Below, piece after piece: positions 18,059 through 26,570 of a stretch of 64,000 nucleotides of DNA; the first letter of the stretch is position 1, and each line of letters starts with the position of its first letter. The notes below the pieces were generated by a model, which saw only the letters and a list, made by a program, of their open reading frames with translations, had not been told where the DNA came from and did not search any database. The position numbers and the translations under genes are program-made. The stretch comes from Chitinophaga sp. H8 (lineage in GTDB: Bacteria; Bacteroidota; Bacteroidia; Chitinophagales; Chitinophagaceae): contig NZ_JBEXAC010000002.1 of the NCBI RefSeq assembly GCF_040567655.1, forward strand, positions 1,860,001 to 1,924,000. Reading direction: 5' to 3'.

Positions 18059-18961
18059 GTGAGTTACATAACCAGTAAACTGATAGGATATTTACGCCTG
18101 ATGAGGCCTGCCAATATTATTACTGCTATTGCAGATATATTGGCAGGAGTGGCTATTTCAGGCTTTTTGACGGAAGTATATATAGATAGTCTGGATATAC
18201 TGCCGATCGCATGTTTATGCCTGGCTACCATGGGATTATATGGGGGAGGAGTGGTGTTTAATGACGTGATGGATGCAGACCTGGATAAAGAGGAACGGCC
18301 GGAAAGACCTATCCCCAGCGGTGTAATATCCAGAACACAGGCCATTGTGCTGGGAGGCTACCTGCTGGTAGTAGGCATCCTGGCGGCTTTTACAGTAGGC
18401 CGTATCTCCGGCTGGCTGGCGGTGGGTATTACGATCACTGCACTGGTATACGATAAATGGGGGAAACACCACGCCTTTTTAGGGCCGTTTAATATGGGCC
18501 TTTGCCGGGGATTAAACCTGCTCCTGGGGATCAGTATTGTTGTTCCTGCACTGATGGATTACTGGTGGATGGCTTTTATTCCCATTATCTATATTGCTGC
18601 GGTTACCAATATCAGCCGGGATGAAGTGCACGGTGGAAGTGTTAAACGACTGCGTATCACCGCTGTTTGTTATGCGGGAGTATATATTACCATGGGCGTA
18701 CTGGCCTTTTTACAGCACCATATCTGGATCGCGCTGCCCTTTATCGTCCTGTTTGCTTTTATGATTAACCGCCCCCTGCTGAGGGCCATGAAAGACCCCA
18801 GTGGGCCTAATATCGGTAAAGCAGTAAAAGGTGGGATAATTGCCCTGATCGCCATGAATGCTGCCTGGGCTGCAGCTTTTGCCAGCCTGCCTTATGCATT
18901 GCTGGTATTACTTTTACTACCGATCTCCATACTGATCTCCAGAATGTTTGCCGTAACGTGA
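18059..18961 (+). CDS. eboC: EboC, UbiA-family prenyltransferase
   Basis: The product has 300 residues and about eight or nine membrane helices. The first Asp-rich motif of UbiA enzymes is seen as NDVMDADLDKEERPERPIPSG-like sequence starting at residue 68, and YDKWGKHH follows. The second motif is present in modified form (ISRDEVHGG). UbiA proteins transfer a prenyl chain from a diphosphate donor to an aromatic or other acceptor in the membrane. In ebo clusters the acceptor is unknown. The start is GTG at 18059, because an in-frame stop lies at 18041-18043 and no other start codon intervenes. After eboC the cluster is interrupted by a convergent two-component system before eboD. Confidence 0.9.
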   Translation: MSYITSKLIGYLRLMRPANIITAIADILAGVAISGFLTEVYIDSLDILPIACLCLATMGLYGGGVVFNDVMDADLDKEERPERPIPSGVISRTQAIVLGGYLLVVGILAAFTVGRISGWLAVGITITALVYDKWGKHHAFLGPFNMGLCRGLNLLLGISIVVPALMDYWWMAFIPIIYIAAVTNISRDEVHGGSVKRLRITAVCYAGVYITMGVLAFLQHHIWIALPFIVLFAFMINRPLLRAMKDPSGPNIGKAVKGGIIALIAMNAAWAAAFASLPYALLVLLLLPISILISRMFAVT

Positions 18962-19003
18962 GCAGGCAATAGGCGCCTGCTTGTGGTATCATATTGCCTG
19001 GTA

Positions 19004-19642
19004 TTAATCTGCCAGCCCTCTTTTAATTGCTTCTTTTACCAACCCGGCGGTATTTTTCACCGCCAGTTTCTGGGTAAGGTTCAGCCGGTGTGTTTCTACC
19101 GTGCGGAGGCTGATATAAAGCATATCCGCAATTTCCTGGTTGGAATGTTCTTCCGCAATCAGTTTCAGGATTTCCTTTTCCCGTCTGGTAAGCGGGATAT
19201 CATATGCCGTACGTTTTTGTCCTGTGATCATTTCCGTCAGCATGTTGCGTTGCAGCGTGGCATCCAGGTATTGTTCGCCGGCATATACTTTTTCGATAGC
19301 GGTCAGCAGGGTGGCCTGGTCTGTATTTTTAAGGAGGTAGCCCATCGCTCCGTTGCGCAGCATTTGTTTGATGTAATGTGATTCCATGAAATTGGTAAGT
19401 GCGATGATGCGTATGGCAGGGTAGGATTTTCTTACCTGCTTGCACAGTTCCATACCATCCATATCCGGCATCTGGATATCCAGCAGGAGCACATCGGGTT
19501 GTACCTGGGATAATGCCTGCAAAAGATTGCCTGCACAAGTAGTATCATACACTACTGAAATGTGGGGGTAAGGCGCCAGCATGGTTTTTAAACCATTAAT
19601 CACCATCAGGTGATCATCTGTTATTGCCAGTTTAATTTGCAT
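19004..19642 (-). CDS. NarL/LuxR-family response regulator
   Basis: The product has 212 residues. The receiver domain (1-120) has the acidic pocket Asp9-Asp10, phospho-acceptor Asp55 (VLLLDIQMPDMDG) and the KNTD lysine region. The C-terminal LuxR-type helix-turn-helix (about 148-208) has LTRREKEILKLIAEEHSNQEIA and TVETHRLNL. It activates or represses transcription once phosphorylated, most likely by the kinase encoded 49 bases upstream on the same strand. It converges with eboC (42 bases between stops), placing it inside the ebo cluster. Control of the ebo genes is a reasonable guess from position only. Confidence 0.95.
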   Translation of the reverse strand: MQIKLAITDDHLMVINGLKTMLAPYPHISVVYDTTCAGNLLQALSQVQPDVLLLDIQMPDMDGMELCKQVRKSYPAIRIIALTNFMESHYIKQMLRNGAMGYLLKNTDQATLLTAIEKVYAGEQYLDATLQRNMLTEMITGQKRTAYDIPLTRREKEILKLIAEEHSNQEIADMLYISLRTVETHRLNLTQKLAVKNTAGLVKEAIKRGLAD

Positions 19643-19691
19643 ATAGGTAATAATTAAAAATGATCAGTATCTGCAATGAAAAAATAAATGA

Positions 19692-21680
19692 TTAAACAGC
19701 TGCCAGCTGTGTTTCCTGTTTCAGCACACTTACATCAAACTCAATATACGCAGTAGTGCCCTGCCCGGATGCGGCGTCAATTTCTATATTGCCATTAAGT
19801 GCTTTGATCCTGGATTGAAGGCTTTTAAGTCCCATGCCGTTTTGCTGCATTGCCTGTTGATTAAATCCTATCCCGTTATCTTCTACGGTAATGGCCAGTA
19901 AATGGTTATGCTGGCTTAGCTGCACCAATGCTTCTGTAGCGTGGGCGTGTTTCACAATATTGTTGACCAGCTCCTGTATAATACGATAAACGGACAGTTC
20001 AAAATTTGATTTATAGCGGTGGAGTGTCCCGGAAGTATGAAAGGTAATTTGTAATTCGCGGGAATGGCTGATGTTCCGGCAATACAGCTGCAGCGCTTCT
20101 TTTAATCCCAGCCGGGACAGCATTTCCGGCATCAGGTTGTGCGCTGTTTTACGCACATCCCCGATGGCGTCGTCCAGGAGTGCCAGCGCATGTGTAAAGG
20201 GCTGGCTTTCCTGCAGGGAGGGATGATCATGTTTGAGCGCACTGAAATGCATTTTTACCGCCGATAGCAGGCCGCCTACTCCATCATGCAGGTCTTTGGA
20301 CAACCGGGTTCTTTCTTTCTCTTCTCCATGCATGATAGCTTCCAGCAGGTGTACGGTCTTTTCTTTTTCAAGTACCTGCAGTTTTTGTTCGTGCAGCCGC
20401 TGCCGGTGCTGGAACTTCATCCAGATGATAAATACGGTGATCACCAGGAGGGTAATACCAAGTAAGAAGGCAATGAGCCAGCTGTTCTTTTGCTGTAGCA
20501 GCAGGTCTTTTTGAGTGAGCAGCAGTTTCTTTTCCGTGAGTTCTTTGTCTTTCTTTTCGGTCTGGAACTGTATTTCCAGTTGCTGTACATGTTTACGGGT
20601 ATTATCGCTCAGCAGGGAATCGTTCAGTGCCTCATATTTTTTGCGGTATTGCAGTGCCATAGCAGGTTGCAAAAGTGCTTCCTTGATATTGGCGGCATTC
20701 AGATAAGACTGGCGTTGCTCATCTTTTGCCTGCAGGCTTTCACTCACCTGAATAGCCTTGGTAATATATTCATCTGCCAGCTGATATTGTTTGTTTTTAT
20801 ACAATCCTTCCGCAAAGCCCATATAAATATATTGCAGGTATTCCGGATAGTGATAGGCGCTGGCGATAGCCAGGGCTTGCGAAAAAGCCTGCATGGCTTT
20901 ATCATTTTTTTGTTGCTCAAAATAAAGGCTGCCGGAGTTAATGGTACCATCCAGCACATAGGAGCTGTCGCCCAGCTGCCTGCCCAGTGTTATCACTTGT
21001 TGGTAATAGTCAATGGCATCATCATACCGGCCCGTTTTACTTAAAGCGGCGGCCAGGTTTACCAGGGTAGAGGCCATACCGGAGACCTCCTGACGCTGTG
21101 TGGCCAGTTTGTATCCCTTCGTGGCATATTTAATAACTTTGGGATAATCTTCCAGGGAAATAAATACCGCCGCGAGGTTATTGTACATCTTCACCTCATA
21201 CTTTTTTATCCCGCTTTTTTCCGCCAGGGTCAGCCCTGTGAGGTAGGCAGTGGCCGCAGCGCTATAATTGCCCAGATACTGGTGCTCGTTGCCGATATTA
21301 TTGTAAATACAAACAATACTGGAAGTGTCTTTGAGCTGCCGGAAAATGATATCTGCCTGTTCCAGCATAGCCAGTGCCTCGGCATACTGCCCTCTTCTGT
21401 TGAGGATATCAATGAAGTAAATGGTAAAAAGAGCTACTCCCCTGTGATAACGTAGCTTTTTAGAGAGCGTCAGGGCTTCATTGTACAGCTTTGCGGCAGC
21501 ATCAGGATTTTCATGGAAAAGGGTTTCTCCATAAAGCAGCATAGCTTCCACGGTACCGGTATCTGCCGGGGTTTGTTGTATTACCCGGTACAGACTGTCC
21601 TTATCAGCAGCCGTTTTACCTGCTGCCAGAAAGCAACAGCCCACGAGGAGGCATAACGTAGTTAAAATCCCTTTATACAT
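19692..21680 (-). CDS. TPR-containing sensor histidine kinase (HisKA_3 type)
   Basis: From the ATG at 21680 the product has 662 residues and a signal peptide (TTLCLLVGCCFLAAG). Longer starts at 21692 (ATG) or 21833 would put unrelated sequence before it. Residues about 25-390 are tetratricopeptide repeats (RYDDAIDYYQQVITLGRQLG is one), then one membrane helix (about 400-423), a coiled coil, the HisKA_3 box with phospho-acceptor His465 (SKDLHDGVGG), and an HATPase domain (ELVNNIVKHA, VEDNGIGF, GMGLKSLQSRI). This architecture is widespread in Bacteroidota, and its partner response regulator lies immediately downstream. The signal it senses in the periplasm is unknown. It shares a 978-base control region with eboD, which is transcribed away from it. 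Confidence 0.93.
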   Translation of the reverse strand: MYKGILTTLCLLVGCCFLAAGKTAADKDSLYRVIQQTPADTGTVEAMLLYGETLFHENPDAAAKLYNEALTLSKKLRYHRGVALFTIYFIDILNRRGQYAEALAMLEQADIIFRQLKDTSSIVCIYNNIGNEHQYLGNYSAAATAYLTGLTLAEKSGIKKYEVKMYNNLAAVFISLEDYPKVIKYATKGYKLATQRQEVSGMASTLVNLAAALSKTGRYDDAIDYYQQVITLGRQLGDSSYVLDGTINSGSLYFEQQKNDKAMQAFSQALAIASAYHYPEYLQYIYMGFAEGLYKNKQYQLADEYITKAIQVSESLQAKDEQRQSYLNAANIKEALLQPAMALQYRKKYEALNDSLLSDNTRKHVQQLEIQFQTEKKDKELTEKKLLLTQKDLLLQQKNSWLIAFLLGITLLVITVFIIWMKFQHRQRLHEQKLQVLEKEKTVHLLEAIMHGEEKERTRLSKDLHDGVGGLLSAVKMHFSALKHDHPSLQESQPFTHALALLDDAIGDVRKTAHNLMPEMLSRLGLKEALQLYCRNISHSRELQITFHTSGTLHRYKSNFELSVYRIIQELVNNIVKHAHATEALVQLSQHNHLLAITVEDNGIGFNQQAMQQNGMGLKSLQSRIKALNGNIEIDAASGQGTTAYIEFDVSVLKQETQLAAV

Positions 21681-22208
21681 ATCATCAATCATTGCACCAG
21701 GCAGGTGTGAAGCTGCCATGTTTTTAAATATTTCATAGCGTCCTGCCAGGGTTGAACCAGCAGTACATGTGATCAGTTCCGTGTTGTTGTGTAGTTGCAA
21801 CCAACAGCAGGAAATTTCCTCCATAGCGGGCATGCTACCTGCTATGTAACTGTCAGTGGCATACCGCCAACAACGTATTTAGTGCCCACGATTTAGCTCA
21901 GGAAGTGCAACAAAAGGGTGTATTAAACAACTTTTTCGTTACAGGGTTAACAAAAAATCTGGTGGTTGCATCATCAGACCCAGGAGACAAACAATGCTTG
22001 CCAAACATGATCCCTGCATATGCCGGATAAATCTCCCGATAAGCGGGGCCTGCTGTATGGGCAGGATGCATTCTATGGCAAAGGTCTGCATTTCTGTTAA
22101 AAAACGCAATAATCCGCAGGAAGAATTAATGGGCTCAAAAGCGGCTTTTTAACGGGTTGTTGAAGGGAGATGCCCTGCTGTATTGGGTTTTAAAGTGAAA
22201 GCTCCCGC

Positions 22209-22226
22209 TTACGTATAAGTACGTAA
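22209..22226. promoter_or_regulatory. Palindrome ttacgta-N4-tacgtaa, possible LuxR-type operator
   Basis: A perfect inverted repeat has 7-bp arms and the spacer taag. TAC/GTA-containing palindromes are typical binding sites for NarL/LuxR-type response regulators, and one such regulator is encoded next door. It lies about 430 bases before eboD and 530 before the kinase. Confidence 0.45.
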
Positions 22227-22294
22227 TTTGATAAATGGTGAAATCTACCGTAAAACTGGTCGAAAAAGCAGCATTAATTTGCACTATAATCTTC

Positions 22295-22340
22295 CTAAAC
22301 AAAGATATTCAGCGCACTGCTTTGAATATTGTTTGTTTAG
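22295..22340. repeat. Long imperfect inverted repeat
   Basis: The arm ctaaacaaagatattca (22295-22311) pairs with tgaatattgtttgtttag (22323-22340); only one position is mismatched or bulged, and the loop has 11 bases. No T-run follows on the plus strand (ccccaaaaaa follows). On the minus strand this becomes ttttttgggg before the stem. Function unknown; it could be an RNA structure or a remnant of a small element. Confidence 0.65.
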
Positions 22341-22411
22341 CCCCAAAAAATCATTGTATTAGCAAAATTAATACATGTTGGAGAAAATTAAATTGTATGT
22401 CCAGGTAAAAT

Positions 22412-22430
22412 AGCGGGTTAATAACCCGCT
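22412..22430. promoter_or_regulatory. 19-bp perfect palindrome agcgggtta-a-taacccgct
   Basis: The 9-bp arms flank a single base. Such symmetry fits a dimeric repressor site or a very tight hairpin. It lies 229 bases before the eboD start codon. Confidence 0.45.
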
Positions 22431-22522
22431 ACTATCCCTGAACGTCTCCACAGGCACCTGCCTGCCCTGATATGACTTAAGAACTGCATATAGATAGAAG
22501 GCCAAACATGAAGGTCAAACAG

Positions 22523-22550
22523 AAGGCTTGCATCTGCAAGCCTTATTTTT
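22523..22550 (+). terminator. Rho-independent terminator upstream of eboD
   Basis: The 10-bp arms aaggcttgca/tgcaagcctt (22523-22532 with 22535-22544) are followed by attttta. No plus-strand gene precedes it for more than 3.5 kb, so it ends an unidentified short transcript and separates eboD from upstream transcription. Confidence 0.8.
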
Positions 22551-22658
22551 ATCCCTGCCGGTGGTAATATCTTTACCTTGATTATTTGTAATTTTTGTAC
22601 TTTTAAAGGCTATATTTTTAATTTATTTTAAGAAGAAAGGCGTTAGCTGGATAAAGTC

Positions 22659-23825
22659 ATGGAGTATATCGAACAATCATTTGAGGTAAAGTTTGCGTAT
22701 AAGGTCTTTTTTACAAATCACATATTTGACCCGTCCAATCTTACGATTGCTGCTTTCCTGGATTCCAGGGCAGATAAGGATATTACCAAGAAATTACTGA
22801 TCATACTGGATGGTGGTGTGCTGAAACATCACCCGCAGCTGGAACAACAGATTACTACCTATTTTCAGGCGGTAAAAGGTTTTCAGCTGATACCGGAAAT
22901 CATTGTTATTGCCGGAGGGGAAGCCGTGAAAAATGACGAACCACTGTTTTACAAACTGGTGGATGCTATTGATCATCATGGTATTGACCGCCACTCCTTT
23001 GTAATCGGTATAGGCGGCGGCTCCGTGCTGGATCTGGTAGGATACGTAGCAGCAGTATCTCACCGGGGTATCAAACACATTCGTATACCCACTACCGTAC
23101 TATCCCAGAATGATTCAGGGGTAGGTGTGAAAAATGGTATCAACTATAAAGGCAAAAAGAATTTCCTCGGCACATTTGCCCCACCGGTGGCAGTGTTTAA
23201 TGATGCGGAATTGCTGACTACGCTGGACCCGCGGGATTGGCGTGCAGGCATATCCGAAGCAGTAAAGGTGGCACTGATCAAAGATGCTTCCTTTTTTAGC
23301 TGGCTGGAAACCAACGCGGCTGCATTGGTGGCAGGGAATATGCCCGTTATGCAGGAACTGATATACCGTTGTGCAGCCCTGCACATGGCACATATAGGCG
23401 GTGCCGGAGACCCCTTTGAAAGCGGCTCCTCCCGCCCGCTGGATTTTGGACACTGGAGCGCACATAAGCTGGAACAACTTACCCATTTCTCCCTGCGCCA
23501 TGGCGAAGCTGTGAGCATCGGTATTGCGGTAGACAGCGTATACTCTTATCTGTTGGGCTGGATCGATGAAGCGGCGATGACACGCATTGTTACATTATTA
23601 GTGCAATTGCAGCTGCCCATCTATCACCCCCTCCTGGAAATGCAGGATGGAAAAATTTCTCCTGTTATCGCCGGGCTGGAAGAATTCCGGGAGCACCTGG
23701 GCGGACGGTTAACCATCTCCCTGTTACGTGCCATCGGAAAAGGAGAGGAAGTGCACGAAATGGACCTGGATTTATTACAACAGGCAGTAGCAACCTGTGC
23801 GCAATGGAATACAACAGCTTCATAA
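22659..23825 (+). CDS. eboD: EboD, 3-dehydroquinate synthase-like sugar phosphate cyclase
   Basis: The product has 388 residues. It has the NAD-binding GGGSVLD motif and the active-site stretch TTVLSQNDSGVGVKNGIN, where AroB has LLAQVDSSVGGKTGVN. The metal ligands of the family are kept: Glu200 (GISEAVK), His265 (LDFGHWSAHKLE) and His281 (RHGEAVSIG). The superfamily turns sugar phosphates into cyclitols: dehydroquinate from DAHP, or C7 cyclitols from sedoheptulose 7-phosphate. The changed active-site residues suggest EboD is not a normal AroB, and its substrate is unknown. It starts the second half of the ebo cluster, with eboE 86 bases downstream. Confidence 0.9.
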   Translation: MEYIEQSFEVKFAYKVFFTNHIFDPSNLTIAAFLDSRADKDITKKLLIILDGGVLKHHPQLEQQITTYFQAVKGFQLIPEIIVIAGGEAVKNDEPLFYKLVDAIDHHGIDRHSFVIGIGGGSVLDLVGYVAAVSHRGIKHIRIPTTVLSQNDSGVGVKNGINYKGKKNFLGTFAPPVAVFNDAELLTTLDPRDWRAGISEAVKVALIKDASFFSWLETNAAALVAGNMPVMQELIYRCAALHMAHIGGAGDPFESGSSRPLDFGHWSAHKLEQLTHFSLRHGEAVSIGIAVDSVYSYLLGWIDEAAMTRIVTLLVQLQLPIYHPLLEMQDGKISPVIAGLEEFREHLGGRLTISLLRAIGKGEEVHEMDLDLLQQAVATCAQWNTTAS

Positions 23826-23911
23826 TAAAGGACATGTAAAAGAACGGACAACACCAATGTCAATGCTGGTCCCCGACCGGTACTGTCTTACATTTCCCGA
23901 AAATATATACT

Positions 23912-25129
23912 ATGCAAACAGCTTATGGACATCTTACCTATTGCACCAATATCCACTCCGGTGAAAGCTGGGGGGATCATTTTGCAGAGCTAAAGAAACA
24001 TATACCAGCCATCAAAGCACAGGTATCTCCTCACAAACCTTTTGGAATAGGGCTCCGGCTGGCTAACCTGGCCAGCCTGGAACTGAGTAAGGAAGAGGCC
24101 CTGCTGGAATTTAAGGCCTGGCTGAAAGCACAGGACTGTTATGTATTTACCATGAATGGATTTCCCTACGGCGGGTTTCATGGGGTCGTGGTAAAAGATC
24201 AGGTACATACTCCCGACTGGACTACCGCCGACAGGGTAGCTTATACCATACGCCTGTTCCGCCTCATGGCAGCCCTGCTGCCGGAAGGTATGGAAGGCGG
24301 CGTATCCACACCGCCACTGTCTTATAAATACTGGCATACGCGCTGCGAAGAAGAAAGAGGCTCCATCATGGAAGGGGCTACTTTTAATATGCTGCTGGTA
24401 GTGGAACAACTGATACGGATACACCGTAGTGGCGGTCCGTTACTGCACCTCGATGTAGAACCGGAGCCGGATGGCATGCTGGAAAATACCAAGGAATATA
24501 TCGATTGGTATTTTCAATACCTCCTGGCGGCTGGCGTGCCTTTTATAATGGAAAAATTTGACGTAACGGAAACCGAAGCGGCTGCCCTGATCAAAACACA
24601 CGTACAGCTGTGTTATGATGTATGCCACTTTGCACTGGTATATGAAACGCCGCAACGGGTGCTGGAGCGCCTGCAGCATTATGGGCTGAAAGTAGGCCGC
24701 CTGCAGATCAGCGCTGCCTTAAAAGCATTGATGCCGCCTGTAGGGCCGGCCCGTGAAAAAGTGATAGCCGCCTTCCGCACTTTTAATGAACCTATATACC
24801 TGCACCAGGTAATAGCCCGCAAGGAAAACGGCAGCTTTGAACATTATCCCGACTTACCGGAAGCATTGGCAGATGCTGATAACCCACAGGTGGCAGAATG
24901 GCGCTCCCATTTTCATGTGCCCGTATTTATAGCTGATTTTGGCGTACTTACCTCCACCAGGGAAGATATCGTACAGGCGCTGACCCGGCAAAAGAGCCAG
25001 CCCTTTACTGCTCACCTGGAAGTAGAAACGTATACCTGGGATGTATTACCCCCTGCTTTAAAGCAGGATATTGCACAATCTATATCCAGAGAACTGGGAT
25101 GGATCCTGCAACAGTTGGAATTATCATAA
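23912..25129 (+). CDS. eboE: EboE, xylose isomerase-like TIM-barrel protein
   Basis: This 405-residue cytoplasmic protein has an AP endonuclease 2/xylose isomerase-type TIM barrel. Seen motifs are TYCTNIHSGESW near the N-terminus, FTMNGFPYGGFHG, LHLDVEPEPDGML and LCYDVCHFALVYE, with Glu, Asp and His residues at the barrel strand ends that usually bind a divalent metal. The family annotation is metabolite traffic protein EboE. Its reaction is unknown; a sugar or cyclitol phosphate isomerization after EboD is a plausible but untested idea. It sits 86 bases after eboD and 42 before eboF. Confidence 0.92.
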   Translation: MQTAYGHLTYCTNIHSGESWGDHFAELKKHIPAIKAQVSPHKPFGIGLRLANLASLELSKEEALLEFKAWLKAQDCYVFTMNGFPYGGFHGVVVKDQVHTPDWTTADRVAYTIRLFRLMAALLPEGMEGGVSTPPLSYKYWHTRCEEERGSIMEGATFNMLLVVEQLIRIHRSGGPLLHLDVEPEPDGMLENTKEYIDWYFQYLLAAGVPFIMEKFDVTETEAAALIKTHVQLCYDVCHFALVYETPQRVLERLQHYGLKVGRLQISAALKALMPPVGPAREKVIAAFRTFNEPIYLHQVIARKENGSFEHYPDLPEALADADNPQVAEWRSHFHVPVFIADFGVLTSTREDIVQALTRQKSQPFTAHLEVETYTWDVLPPALKQDIAQSISRELGWILQQLELS

Positions 25130-25171
25130 TAGGGTTATAGCTTTGAACCGGATTTGTAACGGCGACCATAC

Positions 25172-26542
25172 ATGAGAAAAACAGTAGTAATTGATGTGGT
25201 GGGGCTTTCCGCCTCTTTGATAGGCAAGCATACACCTTTTTTGCAGGCTTATGTGCAACAGCATCACCTGGAAACGGTAATGCCTATGTTACCCGGTGTA
25301 ACTACTGCGGTACAGAGTACCTACCTCACCGGCGAATGGCCCAGCGAACATGGTATTGTAGGCAATGGCTGGTATGATCGTGAAGATTGTGAAATCAAAT
25401 TCTGGAAACAATCCAACAAACTGGTGGATGCGCCCAAGATCTGGGACAAAGCCCGCCGCCTTAACCCGGAATTTACCTGCTCCCAGATGTGCTGGTGGTA
25501 TAACATGTATGCAGATGTAGACTATTCGCTTACGCCCAGGCCCAACTACCTGTCGGATGGCCGTAAAATACCGGATTGTTATACGCATCCCGCTGATCTG
25601 CGCGATCACCTGCAGAAAGAACTGGGGCAGTTCCCGCTGTTTAATTACTGGGGACCTACTGCCAGCATCAAATCTTCGCAGTGGATCGCGGATGCGTCTA
25701 TCGTAACGGATGGATTGTATCACCCCACCCTGACTTTTATCTACCTGCCTCACCTGGATTATTGCCTGCAGAAACGCGGACAACATGCAGATACCATCAG
25801 TAAAGAACTGAACGAAATAGATGGCGTTTGTAAACAACTGGTTACCTACTACGAAAAAGAAGGTTGCGAGGTAATCCTGTTGTCAGAATATGGCATCACT
25901 AACGTGAACCACCCTGTGCATATCAACCGCGTGCTGCGCGAAGCCGGACTGCTCGGTATCAGGGTGGAAAGAGGACTGGAACTGCTGGACCCTGGAGCTT
26001 CCCACGCATTTGCGGTGGCAGATCATCAGCTGGCACATATCTATATCAATGATCCTTCCTGCTACAAACAGGTGCGTACCCTGCTGGAAAAAGTACCAGG
26101 GGTGGAACTGCTGCTGGACAGGGAAGGCAAACGCGCCCATCATATGCATCATGCCCGCAGTGGCGACCTGATCGCGGTAGCAGATGCCAATAGCTGGTTT
26201 ACCTACTACTACTGGCTGGATGATCAGAAAGCTCCCGACTTTGCACGTATCGTGGATATCCACCGTAAACCAGGGTACGATCCGGTAGAAATGTTTATGA
26301 ACCCTGCTGATCCGCTGATCAAACTTAAAGCGGCCGCAAAACTACTCAAGAAGAAATTAGGATTCCGTTATCTCATGAACGTTATCCCGCTGGATGCTAC
26401 GCTTATTAAAGGTTCTCACGGCAGGATAGAACAAAACCGCGATTTTCATCCTGTTCTTATTTCCAACAAACCTTCCGGGAAAGAACAATTGCTGGCAACA
26501 GACGTTTATACTAAGATATGGCAGACCCTGAACGGTGAATAA
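25172..26542 (+). CDS. eboF: EboF, alkaline phosphatase/nucleotide pyrophosphatase-family enzyme
   Basis: The product has 456 residues and no signal peptide. It has the alkaline phosphatase-superfamily features: the nucleophile region PGVTTAVQSTYLTG (Thr44 or Thr45), YLPHLDYCLQKRG, VILLSEYGI, and GSHGRIEQNRDFHP in the C-terminal part, giving the Asp/His set for two zinc ions. Members hydrolyse phosphomono- or diesters or pyrophosphates. The cytoplasmic location fits an intracellular intermediate, for example a phosphorylated cyclitol or a prenyl diphosphate. It completes the eboD-E-F run, and a small membrane protein gene follows after 28 bases. Confidence 0.9.
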   Translation: MRKTVVIDVVGLSASLIGKHTPFLQAYVQQHHLETVMPMLPGVTTAVQSTYLTGEWPSEHGIVGNGWYDREDCEIKFWKQSNKLVDAPKIWDKARRLNPEFTCSQMCWWYNMYADVDYSLTPRPNYLSDGRKIPDCYTHPADLRDHLQKELGQFPLFNYWGPTASIKSSQWIADASIVTDGLYHPTLTFIYLPHLDYCLQKRGQHADTISKELNEIDGVCKQLVTYYEKEGCEVILLSEYGITNVNHPVHINRVLREAGLLGIRVERGLELLDPGASHAFAVADHQLAHIYINDPSCYKQVRTLLEKVPGVELLLDREGKRAHHMHHARSGDLIAVADANSWFTYYYWLDDQKAPDFARIVDIHRKPGYDPVEMFMNPADPLIKLKAAAKLLKKKLGFRYLMNVIPLDATLIKGSHGRIEQNRDFHPVLISNKPSGKEQLLATDVYTKIWQTLNGE

Positions 26543-26570
26543 CAGGTGCCTGCCGGTATAATATCCGCGT

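Larger units (their letters stand above)
21681..22658. other. Long divergent control region between sensor kinase and eboD
   Basis: About 978 bases lie between the kinase start and eboD with no convincing gene. It contains a 7-4-7 palindrome at 22209, a long imperfect inverted repeat at 22295-22340, a 19-bp palindrome at 22412 and a terminator at 22523. The part next to the kinase (21881-22200) shows no clear structure. The 13-mer aataacccgctac at 22420-22432 also occurs just after eboA (16944-16956). The terminator implies a short transcript entering from the left. Confidence 0.6.

Noticed and set aside
18961..18981. Bidirectional terminator between eboC and the response regulator gene
   Set aside because: A 7-bp stem (agcaggc/gcctgct) is present but there is no T-run on either strand.
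18059..22659. Disruption of the ebo genes by the inserted two-component system
   Set aside because: Both eboC and eboD are full length with intact motifs, so the insertion did not break a gene.
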